From contig DAIMDW010000015.1 of the NCBI GenBank assembly GCA_036725605.1, positions 62,001 to 126,000 of the forward strand: DNA of 64,000 bases, in the 5' to 3' direction. Source of the stretch: CALBTQ01 sp036725605 (GTDB lineage: Bacteria > Lernaellota > Lernaellaia > Lernaellales > Lernaellaceae). Position numbers and translations under genes: made by a program. A model generated the notes under the pieces. It searched no databases, had not been told where the DNA came from, and saw nothing but the letters and a program-made list of their open reading frames with translations. Of the stretch, positions 16,646 to 24,869 are shown piece by piece; positions within the stretch are counted from its first letter, which is position 1, and each line of letters starts with the position of its first letter.

Positions 16646-18706
16646 ATGAAACGACGGGCGCTCCGGCGTATTCTTCCATTTTTGTTGAGCTTGATCATCG
16701 TGCTGGCGGCGGCCGGTTGCGGGCAGGAGGCGCCGGCGCGTCCGCGCGTTTTGCTCATCGGTTTCGACGGCCTGAGCTGGGATCTGCTCGGCGCGATGAT
16801 CAAGGCCGGTGAAGCGCCGAATTTCGCCCGTCTGCAGCAGGAAGGCGCCTGGGGCGTGTTGGAAGACAATCAACCGCGCTACCCCGGCGCGTTCTGGGCT
16901 TCGGTGGCGACCGGCCGCCCCGCCGAGGATCACGCCATTCTCAAGCCGATTCAATTCGACGTCGAAACCGGCGAACTGCGGTTGCCTTCGCGCACCGTTT
17001 CCACGCTGTGGGAGATCACCACGCGCTACCAGCGGCCCTCGGGCGTGCTCGGCTGGCCGCACAGCGCGCCGGTGGACGAAGCGGTGCAGACGGTCGTCGA
17101 CGATCTGGCGTTTTATCGCGGGATGGGTCTGGCCGTGCCGTTTCCCGGCGCGACGCTCAAGGCGCCGCCCTTCAAGGCGATCAAGTCGCCCTACGTCGGC
17201 GAGCCGCCGGCGGGGCCGAACGTGGCCGCGCGCATCGAAGCGGCGTCGTTGTCGCAGTTTCCGCCGATGGCCGAGGACGCGTGGGCCAGACTCGATGTGC
17301 TGGCCGTGTTTTTCGACGGCGCCAACAGCGCGCGCCATTACAGCGGCGCGGCGCAGGCGCTCGATCCCAAGGTTCGCTGGCCGCGATTCGGCAAGCCGGC
17401 GCGCAAGCACATCCGGCATATCGACCGCGTGTTGGGCGATTTGCTGGCCTTGGCCGACGAGCAGACGCTGGTGATGGTCGTCGGTTGCGATCCGCAGTTT
17501 CGCGCGGGCCGCAACGAGGAGGGCGATTTCGCCTCGCCGGTGCGCGGCATGGTCGGGTTGCTCGGACCGATGATCGTCAAGGGGCGTAATTTCGAGGGCG
17601 GCGGCGCGTTGGATTTCGTGCCGCTGGCCTTGACCCACCTGGGCATCCCACATAGCGAGCAGATGCCCGGATCGCCGTTTTTGGCGGCGTGGTCGGCCAA
17701 GCCGCCCAAGCTGCCGCCGGTGGCGACGCACGATATTTTCATCCGCCGGCCTTATCCGCGTGACGGGCGCATCAACGATCCCGACGCACTGGCGCGCATT
17801 CGCTCGCTGAAAAAGCTGGTTCGGTCGGGGGCGGCGCTGATCAACGAACGCAACGCCTATACGCTGGAACTGCTGGCCTCCGGCAGCCTGCGCGGCGCGT
17901 GGAGCGAAGCGGCGATCGACCTGGAGGCGCATCCGGATAATCCGGTGTCGCTGTACGTGCAGGGGGAAATTCTGCTGCATCGGCGCGACGGCGCGCCGGC
18001 GGCGCAACGCTTCAAGCAGGCCGCGCGGATTCTGACCGACCGGCCGACGACCGATTCCGGACGCGCGCTACGCGTGGCGGTGGGCATCGCGTTGGCCGAG
18101 CTCAACCTGGACGGCGGGCAGGCGGCCGAGGCGGCGGCGCACCTGCGACCGGTGGTGGAAATCTGCGACGAGTGCACCGGCGCGGTGACGATGCTCGCCC
18201 GCTGCCATCAACGCCTGGGGCACGCCGAGCGCGCGGTGACCATTGTGGAAAACGCTCTGCGCCGCTGGCCCAACGACACGCAACTGCTGCTGACGCTGGG
18301 CCGGATGCGTTTGGAAAACGGCAATGCGGACGGCGCGCGTGAAGCGTTTCGGGCCGTGCTGGCCGCCAAGAACGGCGATCATCTGGCCGAAGCGTATCTG
18401 GGGCTCGGACGCATCGCGCTGCAAGGCAACGAAACCGACAAGGCGATTCGCCATTTCGCCAAGGTCACCGAGCTGACGCCGTCGCTGCCGGACGGTTGGT
18501 TTTATCTGGCCGAGGCGCGTCAGCGCGCGGGACGCAACGACGAGGCGGAACAAGCGCTGCTCGCCGGCCTGCGCCTGGCGCCGGGCGATACGCGCGCCTG
18601 GATGTTGTGGCGGCGCATCCAAATCGAAAACGGTCAGCCGATGAAAGCGCGCCGCCTGCTGCAAGCGGCGATGGAAAGCGTGGCCGGCAACCGGCTCGCC
18701 TTTTAG
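16646..18706 (+). CDS. Alkaline-phosphatase-superfamily domain and TPR lipoprotein
   Basis: 686 residues. A leader ends in LAAAGC (Cys near 27). Residues 35-380 resemble the type I phosphodiesterase/nucleotide pyrophosphatase group of the alkaline phosphatase superfamily: VLLIGFDGLSWDLL (metal-binding Asp), then PGAFWASVATGRPAEDHAI. The usual nucleophile position before WASVATG reads YPGAF, lacking an obvious Thr/Ser, so activity is uncertain. Residues about 400-686 form TPR-like helical repeats (LARCHQRLGHAERA, LGLGRIALQGNETDKAI, LAEARQRAGRNDEAEQ). It lies downstream of the Lon-type gene and its stop overlaps the convergent glycosyltransferase by 4 nt. Confidence 0.78.
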   Translation: MKRRALRRILPFLLSLIIVLAAAGCGQEAPARPRVLLIGFDGLSWDLLGAMIKAGEAPNFARLQQEGAWGVLEDNQPRYPGAFWASVATGRPAEDHAILKPIQFDVETGELRLPSRTVSTLWEITTRYQRPSGVLGWPHSAPVDEAVQTVVDDLAFYRGMGLAVPFPGATLKAPPFKAIKSPYVGEPPAGPNVAARIEAASLSQFPPMAEDAWARLDVLAVFFDGANSARHYSGAAQALDPKVRWPRFGKPARKHIRHIDRVLGDLLALADEQTLVMVVGCDPQFRAGRNEEGDFASPVRGMVGLLGPMIVKGRNFEGGGALDFVPLALTHLGIPHSEQMPGSPFLAAWSAKPPKLPPVATHDIFIRRPYPRDGRINDPDALARIRSLKKLVRSGAALINERNAYTLELLASGSLRGAWSEAAIDLEAHPDNPVSLYVQGEILLHRRDGAPAAQRFKQAARILTDRPTTDSGRALRVAVGIALAELNLDGGQAAEAAAHLRPVVEICDECTGAVTMLARCHQRLGHAERAVTIVENALRRWPNDTQLLLTLGRMRLENGNADGAREAFRAVLAAKNGDHLAEAYLGLGRIALQGNETDKAIRHFAKVTELTPSLPDGWFYLAEARQRAGRNDEAEQALLAGLRLAPGDTRAWMLWRRIQIENGQPMKARRLLQAAMESVAGNRLAF

Positions 18707-19551
18707 ATATTCAAAAAACTCAACAACCAGAACAGCGGGGCTTTGAAGTAGGAGCGTTCGTAGGTCCAGGCGCGCAGGTACGCCGTGCGCGCGGCCGCCT
18801 GGTCGCTCTCGGCGGACGATACGCGGCCCTGCACGAAGTACAACTGCCGAAGACGGCGCGTGAGGCCGATGACGTCGCGCGGGGCGATGCCGAAGTCGGC
18901 GATGGTTCGTTCGATGACCTTGGCGGTGGCGGCGAACATGGGCGCGATCTTCGTCTGCAACTGGCCCTCATGCTCGCGGTAGGTGGCCAACGGTTGGTTG
19001 ATCTTTACTGCGCGACCCTGGCGGCAGACCTTCAGCCACAGCCGGTAGTCCTCGGCGGGGCAGAAGTCGGGCTCGAATCCGCCGGCCTTGTCGAAGGCTT
19101 CGCGGCGCAGCAACACGGTGCTGGTGACGATCCAGTTGTCCAGCAGCAGTTTTTCGAAGACGGCGCCCTCGGCCGTGTCGTGAAATCCCAGTTCGCGCTC
19201 GCCCTCGGAGTCGACCGTGTCGCCGTAGATCAAATCGATGCCCGGGTGCATGGCTTTGGTCTGCGCGGCGAGGCGATGGGGCAGCCAGATGTCGTCGTCG
19301 TCGCAAAAGGCCAGCCAGGGATACTGCGCCTCGCGCACGGCGGCATTGCGCGCGACGGCCGGACCGCCGGCTTTGGTGAACACCAGGCGCACGGGGAACT
19401 TGTCGGCCAGATGCCGCGCGCTCTGGCCGCGGCTGTCGTCGGCGACGATGATTTCGTCGGCCGGCGTCGTCTGGGCGAGAAGCGAAGAAAGCGCTTCCTC
19501 GACCATCTCCGGCCGGTCGCGCGTGGCGACGATGACGCTGATTTTATCCAT
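18703..19551 (-). CDS. Glycosyltransferase family 2
   Basis: 282-residue GT-A enzyme. ISVIVATRDRPEMVEEALSSL starts the nucleotide-sugar-binding fold, IIVADDSR follows, and FCDDDDIWLPHRL gives the DxD-type metal site. There is no membrane segment. Donor and acceptor unknown. It is last in a four-gene minus-strand operon with asnB and two more glycosyltransferases, overlapping asnB by 8 nt, so it probably adds a sugar to an envelope polysaccharide. Confidence 0.9.
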   Translation of the reverse strand: MDKISVIVATRDRPEMVEEALSSLLAQTTPADEIIVADDSRGQSARHLADKFPVRLVFTKAGGPAVARNAAVREAQYPWLAFCDDDDIWLPHRLAAQTKAMHPGIDLIYGDTVDSEGERELGFHDTAEGAVFEKLLLDNWIVTSTVLLRREAFDKAGGFEPDFCPAEDYRLWLKVCRQGRAVKINQPLATYREHEGQLQTKIAPMFAATAKVIERTIADFGIAPRDVIGLTRRLRQLYFVQGRVSSAESDQAAARTAYLRAWTYERSYFKAPLFWLLSFLNI

Positions 19552-21250
19552 GCCATTCCGGGAAGAAGTTGCGGAACCACAACTCCAGGCACACGCGGGT
19601 GTACAAGCCGCGGTCGAATTCGCCGCGGTCGGTGGTCGGCGGAATCGTCAATCCGCGCGTGAGCAGCGATTGCTCCAGTTCGTTCGCCCACTCGCGCAAC
19701 GGCCCGGTCAGCCACTGCATGAAGGGCACGACGAGCCCCTTTTTGTCGCGGCGGTCGATGATCGCGTCGGGTATCAATCCGCGCGCGGCGCGACGTAGGA
19801 TCGACTTGGTGGTCAGTTCGTTGATCTTGGCCGTCGGCGGCAGGCGGAAGGCGAACTCAACGATGCGGTGATCCAGAAACGGACAGCGATTTTCCAGCCC
19901 GTAGGCCGAAGAGGCGCGGTCGTTCATCGTGATCAAACTGGGCAGCGACAGGTGGATGTCGGCCATGCCGATGTTGTCGATCACCGGCCGATCGGTGTGG
20001 AAATGAGCGCGCACGCGATCGATGTGCGGCGTCGGATCGTCGGTTTGCGCGCGGTGGATCAAATGATAGTAGCGCACGGCCGGATCGCCGAAGATGTCGT
20101 CGCGCCAGAAGAAGCGGGCCAGCGGATAATACGCCGCCAGTTCCGGCCGGCGGGCGAGGTCGTTTTCGATGGACATGAGCACGTAGCGGATGTAGCCGCC
20201 GAAAATTTCGTCCGCGCCCTGACCGCCGAGCACGACGGTGACGAATTCCGACGCTTTGCGCGCCAACAGGAATTCGCTGATCGACGAGGCGGTGGCGATC
20301 GGCTGATCCAGATGCCAGAGGATCCTGGGCAGGTGTTCGCGAAAATCCTCGCAGGTCGGCGTGATCACGTGGTGACGCGCGCCGATGTGTTCGGCCATGA
20401 TCTGCGCGTAACGAAATTCGTCGAAGGCGCCGCCCAGCGGGAAGCGGCAGGAGAACACCTCCTGCGGGCGCATGGTGCTGGCCATGACCGCCGAATCCAG
20501 CCCGCCGGAAAGGAACAGGCCGACCGGCACGTCGGCGACTTTGCGCAGGCGCACCGCGTCCTTGATCAGTTCGCGCAGTTCCTCGACCAGGTCGTCTTCG
20601 TTGCGATATTGCTCCGCCGGTTCGGGCAGCGACCAATAACGGTCGATCCGCAACGCGCGGCCGTCGTAGGTCAGCCGGTGGCCCGGGGGCAGTTCATAAA
20701 TGTTTTCAAACAGGGTTTGCGGCGCGATGGCGCAGTCGAACACCCAGAACGATTCGTCGATGCGCGGCGCGCTGTCGATCTGCGTGAGGATCGCCTTGAT
20801 CTCGCTGGCCAGAAAAAAGCCCTGGGCGGTTTGCGCGTAGTAGAACGGCTTTTCGCCCATGCGGTCGCGTGCGCAAAACAGCTTTTCGCCGTCGTAGATC
20901 GCGAAGGCGAATTGTCCGTTGAAGCGCTGTACGCAATCGACGCCCCATTGGCGATAGGCGTGCAGAATGACTTCGGTGTCGGTTTGCGTTTTGAAGGGAA
21001 AGTTGTTTTCCAACTCGGCGCGCAGTTCGCGGAAGTTGAAAATTTCGCCGTTGTAGACGATGACGAATTTACCGTCTTCGCTGGCGATCGGCTGCGTGCC
21101 GGTCACCAGATCGATGACCTTCAGGCGCCGGCTGCCGAGTTGCACCGGGTCGGCGCGGAAGAAGCCTTCCTCGTCCGGGCCGCGATGTTCGAGTATCCGG
21201 GTCATCGCGAACATGTCGCCCTGGCCCCAGATGCCCGCGATGCCGCACAT
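19544..21250 (-). CDS. asnB: Asparagine synthase (glutamine-hydrolysing) family
   Basis: 568 residues. The N-terminal class II glutaminase starts MCGIAGIWG, so Cys2 becomes the nucleophile after Met removal, and YNGEIFNF is present. The synthetase domain has the PP-loop SGGLDSAVMAS near residue 255 and LGGQGADEIFGGY. Chemistry is the ATP-dependent amidation of Asp or of another carboxylate. Because it is embedded between glycosyltransferases, it may amidate a sugar acid in a polysaccharide rather than make free asparagine. The ATG at 21250 shares its A with the upstream TGA stop; a longer frame would lose the N-terminal Cys. Slightly short but complete. Confidence 0.92.
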   Translation of the reverse strand: MCGIAGIWGQGDMFAMTRILEHRGPDEEGFFRADPVQLGSRRLKVIDLVTGTQPIASEDGKFVIVYNGEIFNFRELRAELENNFPFKTQTDTEVILHAYRQWGVDCVQRFNGQFAFAIYDGEKLFCARDRMGEKPFYYAQTAQGFFLASEIKAILTQIDSAPRIDESFWVFDCAIAPQTLFENIYELPPGHRLTYDGRALRIDRYWSLPEPAEQYRNEDDLVEELRELIKDAVRLRKVADVPVGLFLSGGLDSAVMASTMRPQEVFSCRFPLGGAFDEFRYAQIMAEHIGARHHVITPTCEDFREHLPRILWHLDQPIATASSISEFLLARKASEFVTVVLGGQGADEIFGGYIRYVLMSIENDLARRPELAAYYPLARFFWRDDIFGDPAVRYYHLIHRAQTDDPTPHIDRVRAHFHTDRPVIDNIGMADIHLSLPSLITMNDRASSAYGLENRCPFLDHRIVEFAFRLPPTAKINELTTKSILRRAARGLIPDAIIDRRDKKGLVVPFMQWLTGPLREWANELEQSLLTRGLTIPPTTDRGEFDRGLYTRVCLELWFRNFFPEWHG

Positions 21251-21987
21251 CAGCCTTTTCTCCACAGTTTGGCCAAACGGAACTCCCAAATGGCGCGCGG
21301 CATGTCCAACGCGGCGCGCATGGCGAAGCGCCACGGCTGCCGGATGAAACTTTCGCCCGCATGGCGCGGCGCGAACACGATGGGCACCTCGTAAATGCGA
21401 TACCCGGCCGCGTGCGCCGCCACGCCGATGAAGTGTTGAAAGTATCGAAATTTATCGGCGATCCGCAGTATATCGTGCAATACCGCGCGCCGATACAAAA
21501 TAAAACCGCTTTTGTTGTCCTTGAGATGCATGCCGAACAACAGGTTCAGCACGCCCGAAAGGCTCCCGGTGAAAAAACGGCGGATCGCCGAACGCTCCTG
21601 CTCGACCACCCGCGCGCCCTGCACGAGGTCGATGTCGTGTTCGCGGAAGGCGGCGAACATCGCAGGAATATCCTCGGGTTTGTACTGGAGGTCGGCGTCG
21701 ATGGTCAGCACGTATTCGCCGGATGAGGCGGCCAGGCCCGATTTCCACCCGGCGACGATCCCGGCGTTGCCGTAGTGGCGCACCGGCACGATGAAGGGAT
21801 ACTCCGCGCGCGCGCTTTGAATCGCCAACCAGGTATCGTCGCGGCTGCCGTCGTCGATGAGCACCAGTTCGCAACGCACGTCGGGCAGCGAACGGTCGAC
21901 CAGATCGATCCGGCGCGCCAACTCGGCGACGTTGTCCTGCTCGTTGAAGCAAGGGGCGATTATCGAGAGCGTTTGGCCGGCGGTCAT
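21250..21987 (-). CDS. DPM1-like glycosyltransferase family 2
   Basis: 245 residues of the dolichyl/polyprenyl-phosphate mannose synthase type. LSIIAPCFNEQDNVAEL begins the fold, LVLIDDGSRDDTW follows, and LTIDADLQYKPEDIP carries the DAD metal site; FFTGSLSGVLNLLFG and KDNKSGFILYRR are typical of the family. No C-terminal TM hairpin, so it is the soluble DPM1-like form. Such enzymes charge undecaprenyl phosphate with a sugar that GT39-type membrane transferases then use, and two such transferases are in this window. The 3' end overlaps asnB by 1 nt; the 5' end overlaps the GT4 gene by 4 nt. Confidence 0.92.
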   Translation of the reverse strand: MTAGQTLSIIAPCFNEQDNVAELARRIDLVDRSLPDVRCELVLIDDGSRDDTWLAIQSARAEYPFIVPVRHYGNAGIVAGWKSGLAASSGEYVLTIDADLQYKPEDIPAMFAAFREHDIDLVQGARVVEQERSAIRRFFTGSLSGVLNLLFGMHLKDNKSGFILYRRAVLHDILRIADKFRYFQHFIGVAAHAAGYRIYEVPIVFAPRHAGESFIRQPWRFAMRAALDMPRAIWEFRLAKLWRKG

Positions 21988-23126
21988 CGGGCTCCCTTGA
22001 GTATTTCTTCGTACATGTGCAGGGTTTGATCCACCATGTGCCGTTCGTCGAATCGGTCGCGGCAGCGCTTGCGGCCTTCGCGCGCCATCGCGCGCCCTTG
22101 CGCGGCGTTTTCAAGCAACCAGCAAACCTTGTCGGCCATCTGGTGCGGATCCTTGGGGGCGACCAAAAATCCGGTTTCGCCGTCGTCGATGATTTCCGGC
22201 GAGCCGCTGGTGCGCGTTGCGACGGTCGGGCACTCCATGGCCAGCGATTCGATCAGGCTCAGCGGGTGGCCTTCCCAGAGGCTGCTGAGCACGAACACGT
22301 CCAGCCCGGCGTAGCAGTCGGCCATCTGCTCCTGCGCGCCGGCGAACAGCACGTGACCGTCCAGGCCCATCTGGTCGGCGCGTTGCTTGAGCGTGCGCTC
22401 CAGCTCGCCTTCGCCGATGACCACGAAGCGCACCTGCGGGCAACGTTGTTTGACCAGTCGCGCCATTTCCAGGAAATACTCGACGCCCTTTTGCGGCACC
22501 AGCCGCGCGACGGTGCCCACCAGGAGCGCGTCGGGCGTGACGTCGAGCTGATGGCGCAAAAAGCCGTTGGCCCGTTGCGGATCGAAGGCGGAGAAGTCGA
22601 TGCCGTTGTAGATCGTCTCGATTTGCGCCGGCGGGCACACGCCCAGGCGGATCGCTTCGTCGCGGTCGGTGCCGGAAACGGAGATCAACCGGGAATGGGC
22701 GCGCGCGCAGAAGCGTTCGACGCCCAGGTAAAAGGCGCGTCCGCCGGGACCGATATCCTTGTGAAAGGAAAAGCCGTGCACCGTGTATATTGAGTGACGC
22801 ACGCCGGCCAGGCGTTTGGCCACCGCGCCGAAAAAACCGGCGCGGGTGCCGTGCAGATGCAGCAGGTCGGCGCCTTCGGCGCGGGCGAGCCGGGCGATGC
22901 GCCAGACGGCCGCCGGATCGAAACGGCTGCGCATGAGCGGAATGAAATGGATGGGAATATCCAACCGGTTGATTTCATCGACCAGGAATCCGCCGTTCTC
23001 GGCGACCACCGCCAGGTGATAACGGGCGCGCGGCAGGTGCTGCAACAGGGCGTATAAATGCCGCATGCCTCCACCGATGCGCGCGGTGTTGATCACCTGG
23101 AGAATGGAAATTTTTCCGTTTTTCAT
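21984..23126 (-). CDS. Glycosyltransferase family 4
   Basis: 380 residues, GT-B fold. N-terminal ILQVINTARIGGGMRHLYAL, middle DLLHLHGTRAGFFGAVAKRL, then VGTVARLVPQKGVEYFLEMA and the C-terminal ExxxxxE donor-binding region SLWEGHPLSLIESLAMECP. This is a retaining nucleotide-sugar transferase of the LPS, capsule or O-antigen type. ATG 23126 is used; no clear ribosome site, and a GTG 3 nt upstream is possible. First gene of the four-gene glycan operon. The start codon lies inside one arm of an inverted repeat shared with the divergent gene. Confidence 0.93.
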   Translation of the reverse strand: MKNGKISILQVINTARIGGGMRHLYALLQHLPRARYHLAVVAENGGFLVDEINRLDIPIHFIPLMRSRFDPAAVWRIARLARAEGADLLHLHGTRAGFFGAVAKRLAGVRHSIYTVHGFSFHKDIGPGGRAFYLGVERFCARAHSRLISVSGTDRDEAIRLGVCPPAQIETIYNGIDFSAFDPQRANGFLRHQLDVTPDALLVGTVARLVPQKGVEYFLEMARLVKQRCPQVRFVVIGEGELERTLKQRADQMGLDGHVLFAGAQEQMADCYAGLDVFVLSSLWEGHPLSLIESLAMECPTVATRTSGSPEIIDDGETGFLVAPKDPHQMADKVCWLLENAAQGRAMAREGRKRCRDRFDERHMVDQTLHMYEEILKGAR

Positions 23127-23219
23127 GCAAACTCGCCAACGGCCGAAGTGTGGTACGCAACTTAGCATAGGGGTTGGAGCGCCTCAAGTGTCCGGTTGAC
23201 GGAAAACGTTAGTTTGCAT
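23125..23219. repeat. Separated 9-bp perfect inverted repeat in the divergent region
   Basis: ATGCAAACT at 23125-23133 and AGTTTGCAT at 23211-23219 are exact reverse complements at the two ends of the intergenic region between the GT4 gene and the plus-strand membrane protein. The left arm overlaps the GT4 start codon, the right lies next to a TTGACG (23196-23201)/TAGGTT (23219-23224) promoter-like pair. Confidence 0.5.
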
Positions 23220-23231
23220 AGGTTCCCATAC

Positions 23232-24869
23232 ATGCCCAACAACATGAAAGCATCCGGCAATCGCCGGGTCTATATCCTGCTGGCGATCGGTCTGGTGGCC
23301 GTTGCTCCCTATTTGGGCAATCTCACCGACGGATTCATCAGCGATGATTGGGTGCATCTGGCGCAGGGGCAGGCGGCTTCGCTCGGCGGGATCGTTAGTG
23401 GCGACGCTCTGGCCGTCGGTTACTATCGGCCGCTGCCGCTGGCGCTCATGTGGATCGAAACGCGTCTGTTCGGCCTGCAGCCGGTGGGCTATCACGCAGT
23501 GAACCTCGTGCTGGGTTTGCTTGCCGTGCTGTCGGTGCTCGCGTTGTTGACGCGTCTGCTGCCGCCGCGCACGGCGATCTGGGCCGGCCTGGCTTTCGCC
23601 GTTTCGGCCGCCCACGTGGAAAACGTCGTCTGGATCAGCGGACGCAGCGAACTGCCGGCGACGATATTTTTAATGTGGGGCCTGGTCGCGCATGTTCAAT
23701 GGCGCGCCGGCGGGCGGCGGCTTTACCTGTTCTTATCGCTGCCGGCGTATTTTCTGGCGTTGGCCTGCAACGAGATCGCCTTGGCCTTTCCGTTGCTGGT
23801 GCTGGCGATCGACCGGCTCCTGCCGTCGAAGCCGACGTGGAAGGCGAGCGTGACGGCGACCTTGATCGCCGCGACGAGTCTGTTCGTCTGGTTGGCCGCG
23901 AAGGGCTTCGCGATGCTCGGGCACAACGGCGGTCCGATCATTCCGCACGCCTTCGGATTGCACTGCCTGCGCGACCTGCTGCGTTTCGTCCAATTGTTTT
24001 TCGTGCCGTTCGGTTTCACCGAGGCGATTCCGACGATCATGAATCATAAGATCCTCGTGCCGGCGGCGGTGCTCGTGGGCGGCGGGGCGCTGGCCTATGG
24101 CGGCAGAAACTTGTGGCGACGGCCCGGCGTGCGCCTGGGATTGATCGGCGGGCTGTTGTGCCTGTTGCCGGCGGCGCATTTGTATCCGCGCCGAATGCAT
24201 TTGTATCTGGCGGGCGCGTGGTTCGCGATCGCGATCGCCGATGCGGTGGCGGCGGCGTGGGAGAGCGGCCGGGAAGGGCGCAAACGCGCCGCGACGATTG
24301 TCTTTGCCTGCTGGCTGCTGTTGAACGTGGCGGTGGCGTTTTCGCTGGCGCAAACGTGGCATCGCGCCTCGCGCCTGGCCGCCGCGGTGGTCGACGATCT
24401 GACGGCGATCCCCTTGACGCCGGGCGAAATGACGCACGTGCTGGTGCTGACCACGCCCGATTCATTGCGCGAAGCGTTTGTTATGCGCAACGGCTTGCAC
24501 CAGGCGATGCGTCTGCGCCGGCCCGAAACGCAGGCGATCGTGCATCCGATGACGCTGGTGAGCATGAAGGAAAAAAGCGCGGCGGGTTTGAATGTGATGC
24601 CCGCATATCCGCCGCGCATCTACGTCGAGTTCAAAGGGAGTTCGCAATACGACTGTCTGCTGCCGCCGGACGCCAACCAAGGGCTCAAGCCGCAGGATAT
24701 GTATCCGTTCGACATCGCCACTTATCGACCGCTGAAAAAGGATCGGCCGTTTTGCCTGACGGCGATGGAAATGATCGTCGACCCGACCATCTTATGGGGC
24801 GAACATACCGTCGTTTTGGCGTACAATGACGGGCGACTCGTCCCCTATAAAACCGGGAGTAAGCAATAG
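23232..24869 (+). CDS. PMT-like polytopic membrane protein
   Basis: 545 residues with about ten or eleven TM helices up to residue 385 and a soluble C-terminal part. Loop 1 contains FISDDWVHL and then GYYRPLPLALMW, the acidic pair and Tyr-Arg-Pro-Leu motif typical of TMTC/PMT-like O-mannosyltransferase relatives. So it probably transfers a sugar from a polyprenyl phosphate on the outer face of the inner membrane. ATG 23232 (MPNNMK) is chosen; ATG 23244 is an alternative; neither has a good ribosome site, and promoter-like boxes end right before it, so leaderless translation is conceivable. The stop overlaps the next GTG start (TAGTG). Confidence 0.75.
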   Translation: MPNNMKASGNRRVYILLAIGLVAVAPYLGNLTDGFISDDWVHLAQGQAASLGGIVSGDALAVGYYRPLPLALMWIETRLFGLQPVGYHAVNLVLGLLAVLSVLALLTRLLPPRTAIWAGLAFAVSAAHVENVVWISGRSELPATIFLMWGLVAHVQWRAGGRRLYLFLSLPAYFLALACNEIALAFPLLVLAIDRLLPSKPTWKASVTATLIAATSLFVWLAAKGFAMLGHNGGPIIPHAFGLHCLRDLLRFVQLFFVPFGFTEAIPTIMNHKILVPAAVLVGGGALAYGGRNLWRRPGVRLGLIGGLLCLLPAAHLYPRRMHLYLAGAWFAIAIADAVAAAWESGREGRKRAATIVFACWLLLNVAVAFSLAQTWHRASRLAAAVVDDLTAIPLTPGEMTHVLVLTTPDSLREAFVMRNGLHQAMRLRRPETQAIVHPMTLVSMKEKSAAGLNVMPAYPPRIYVEFKGSSQYDCLLPPDANQGLKPQDMYPFDIATYRPLKKDRPFCLTAMEMIVDPTILWGEHTVVLAYNDGRLVPYKTGSKQ

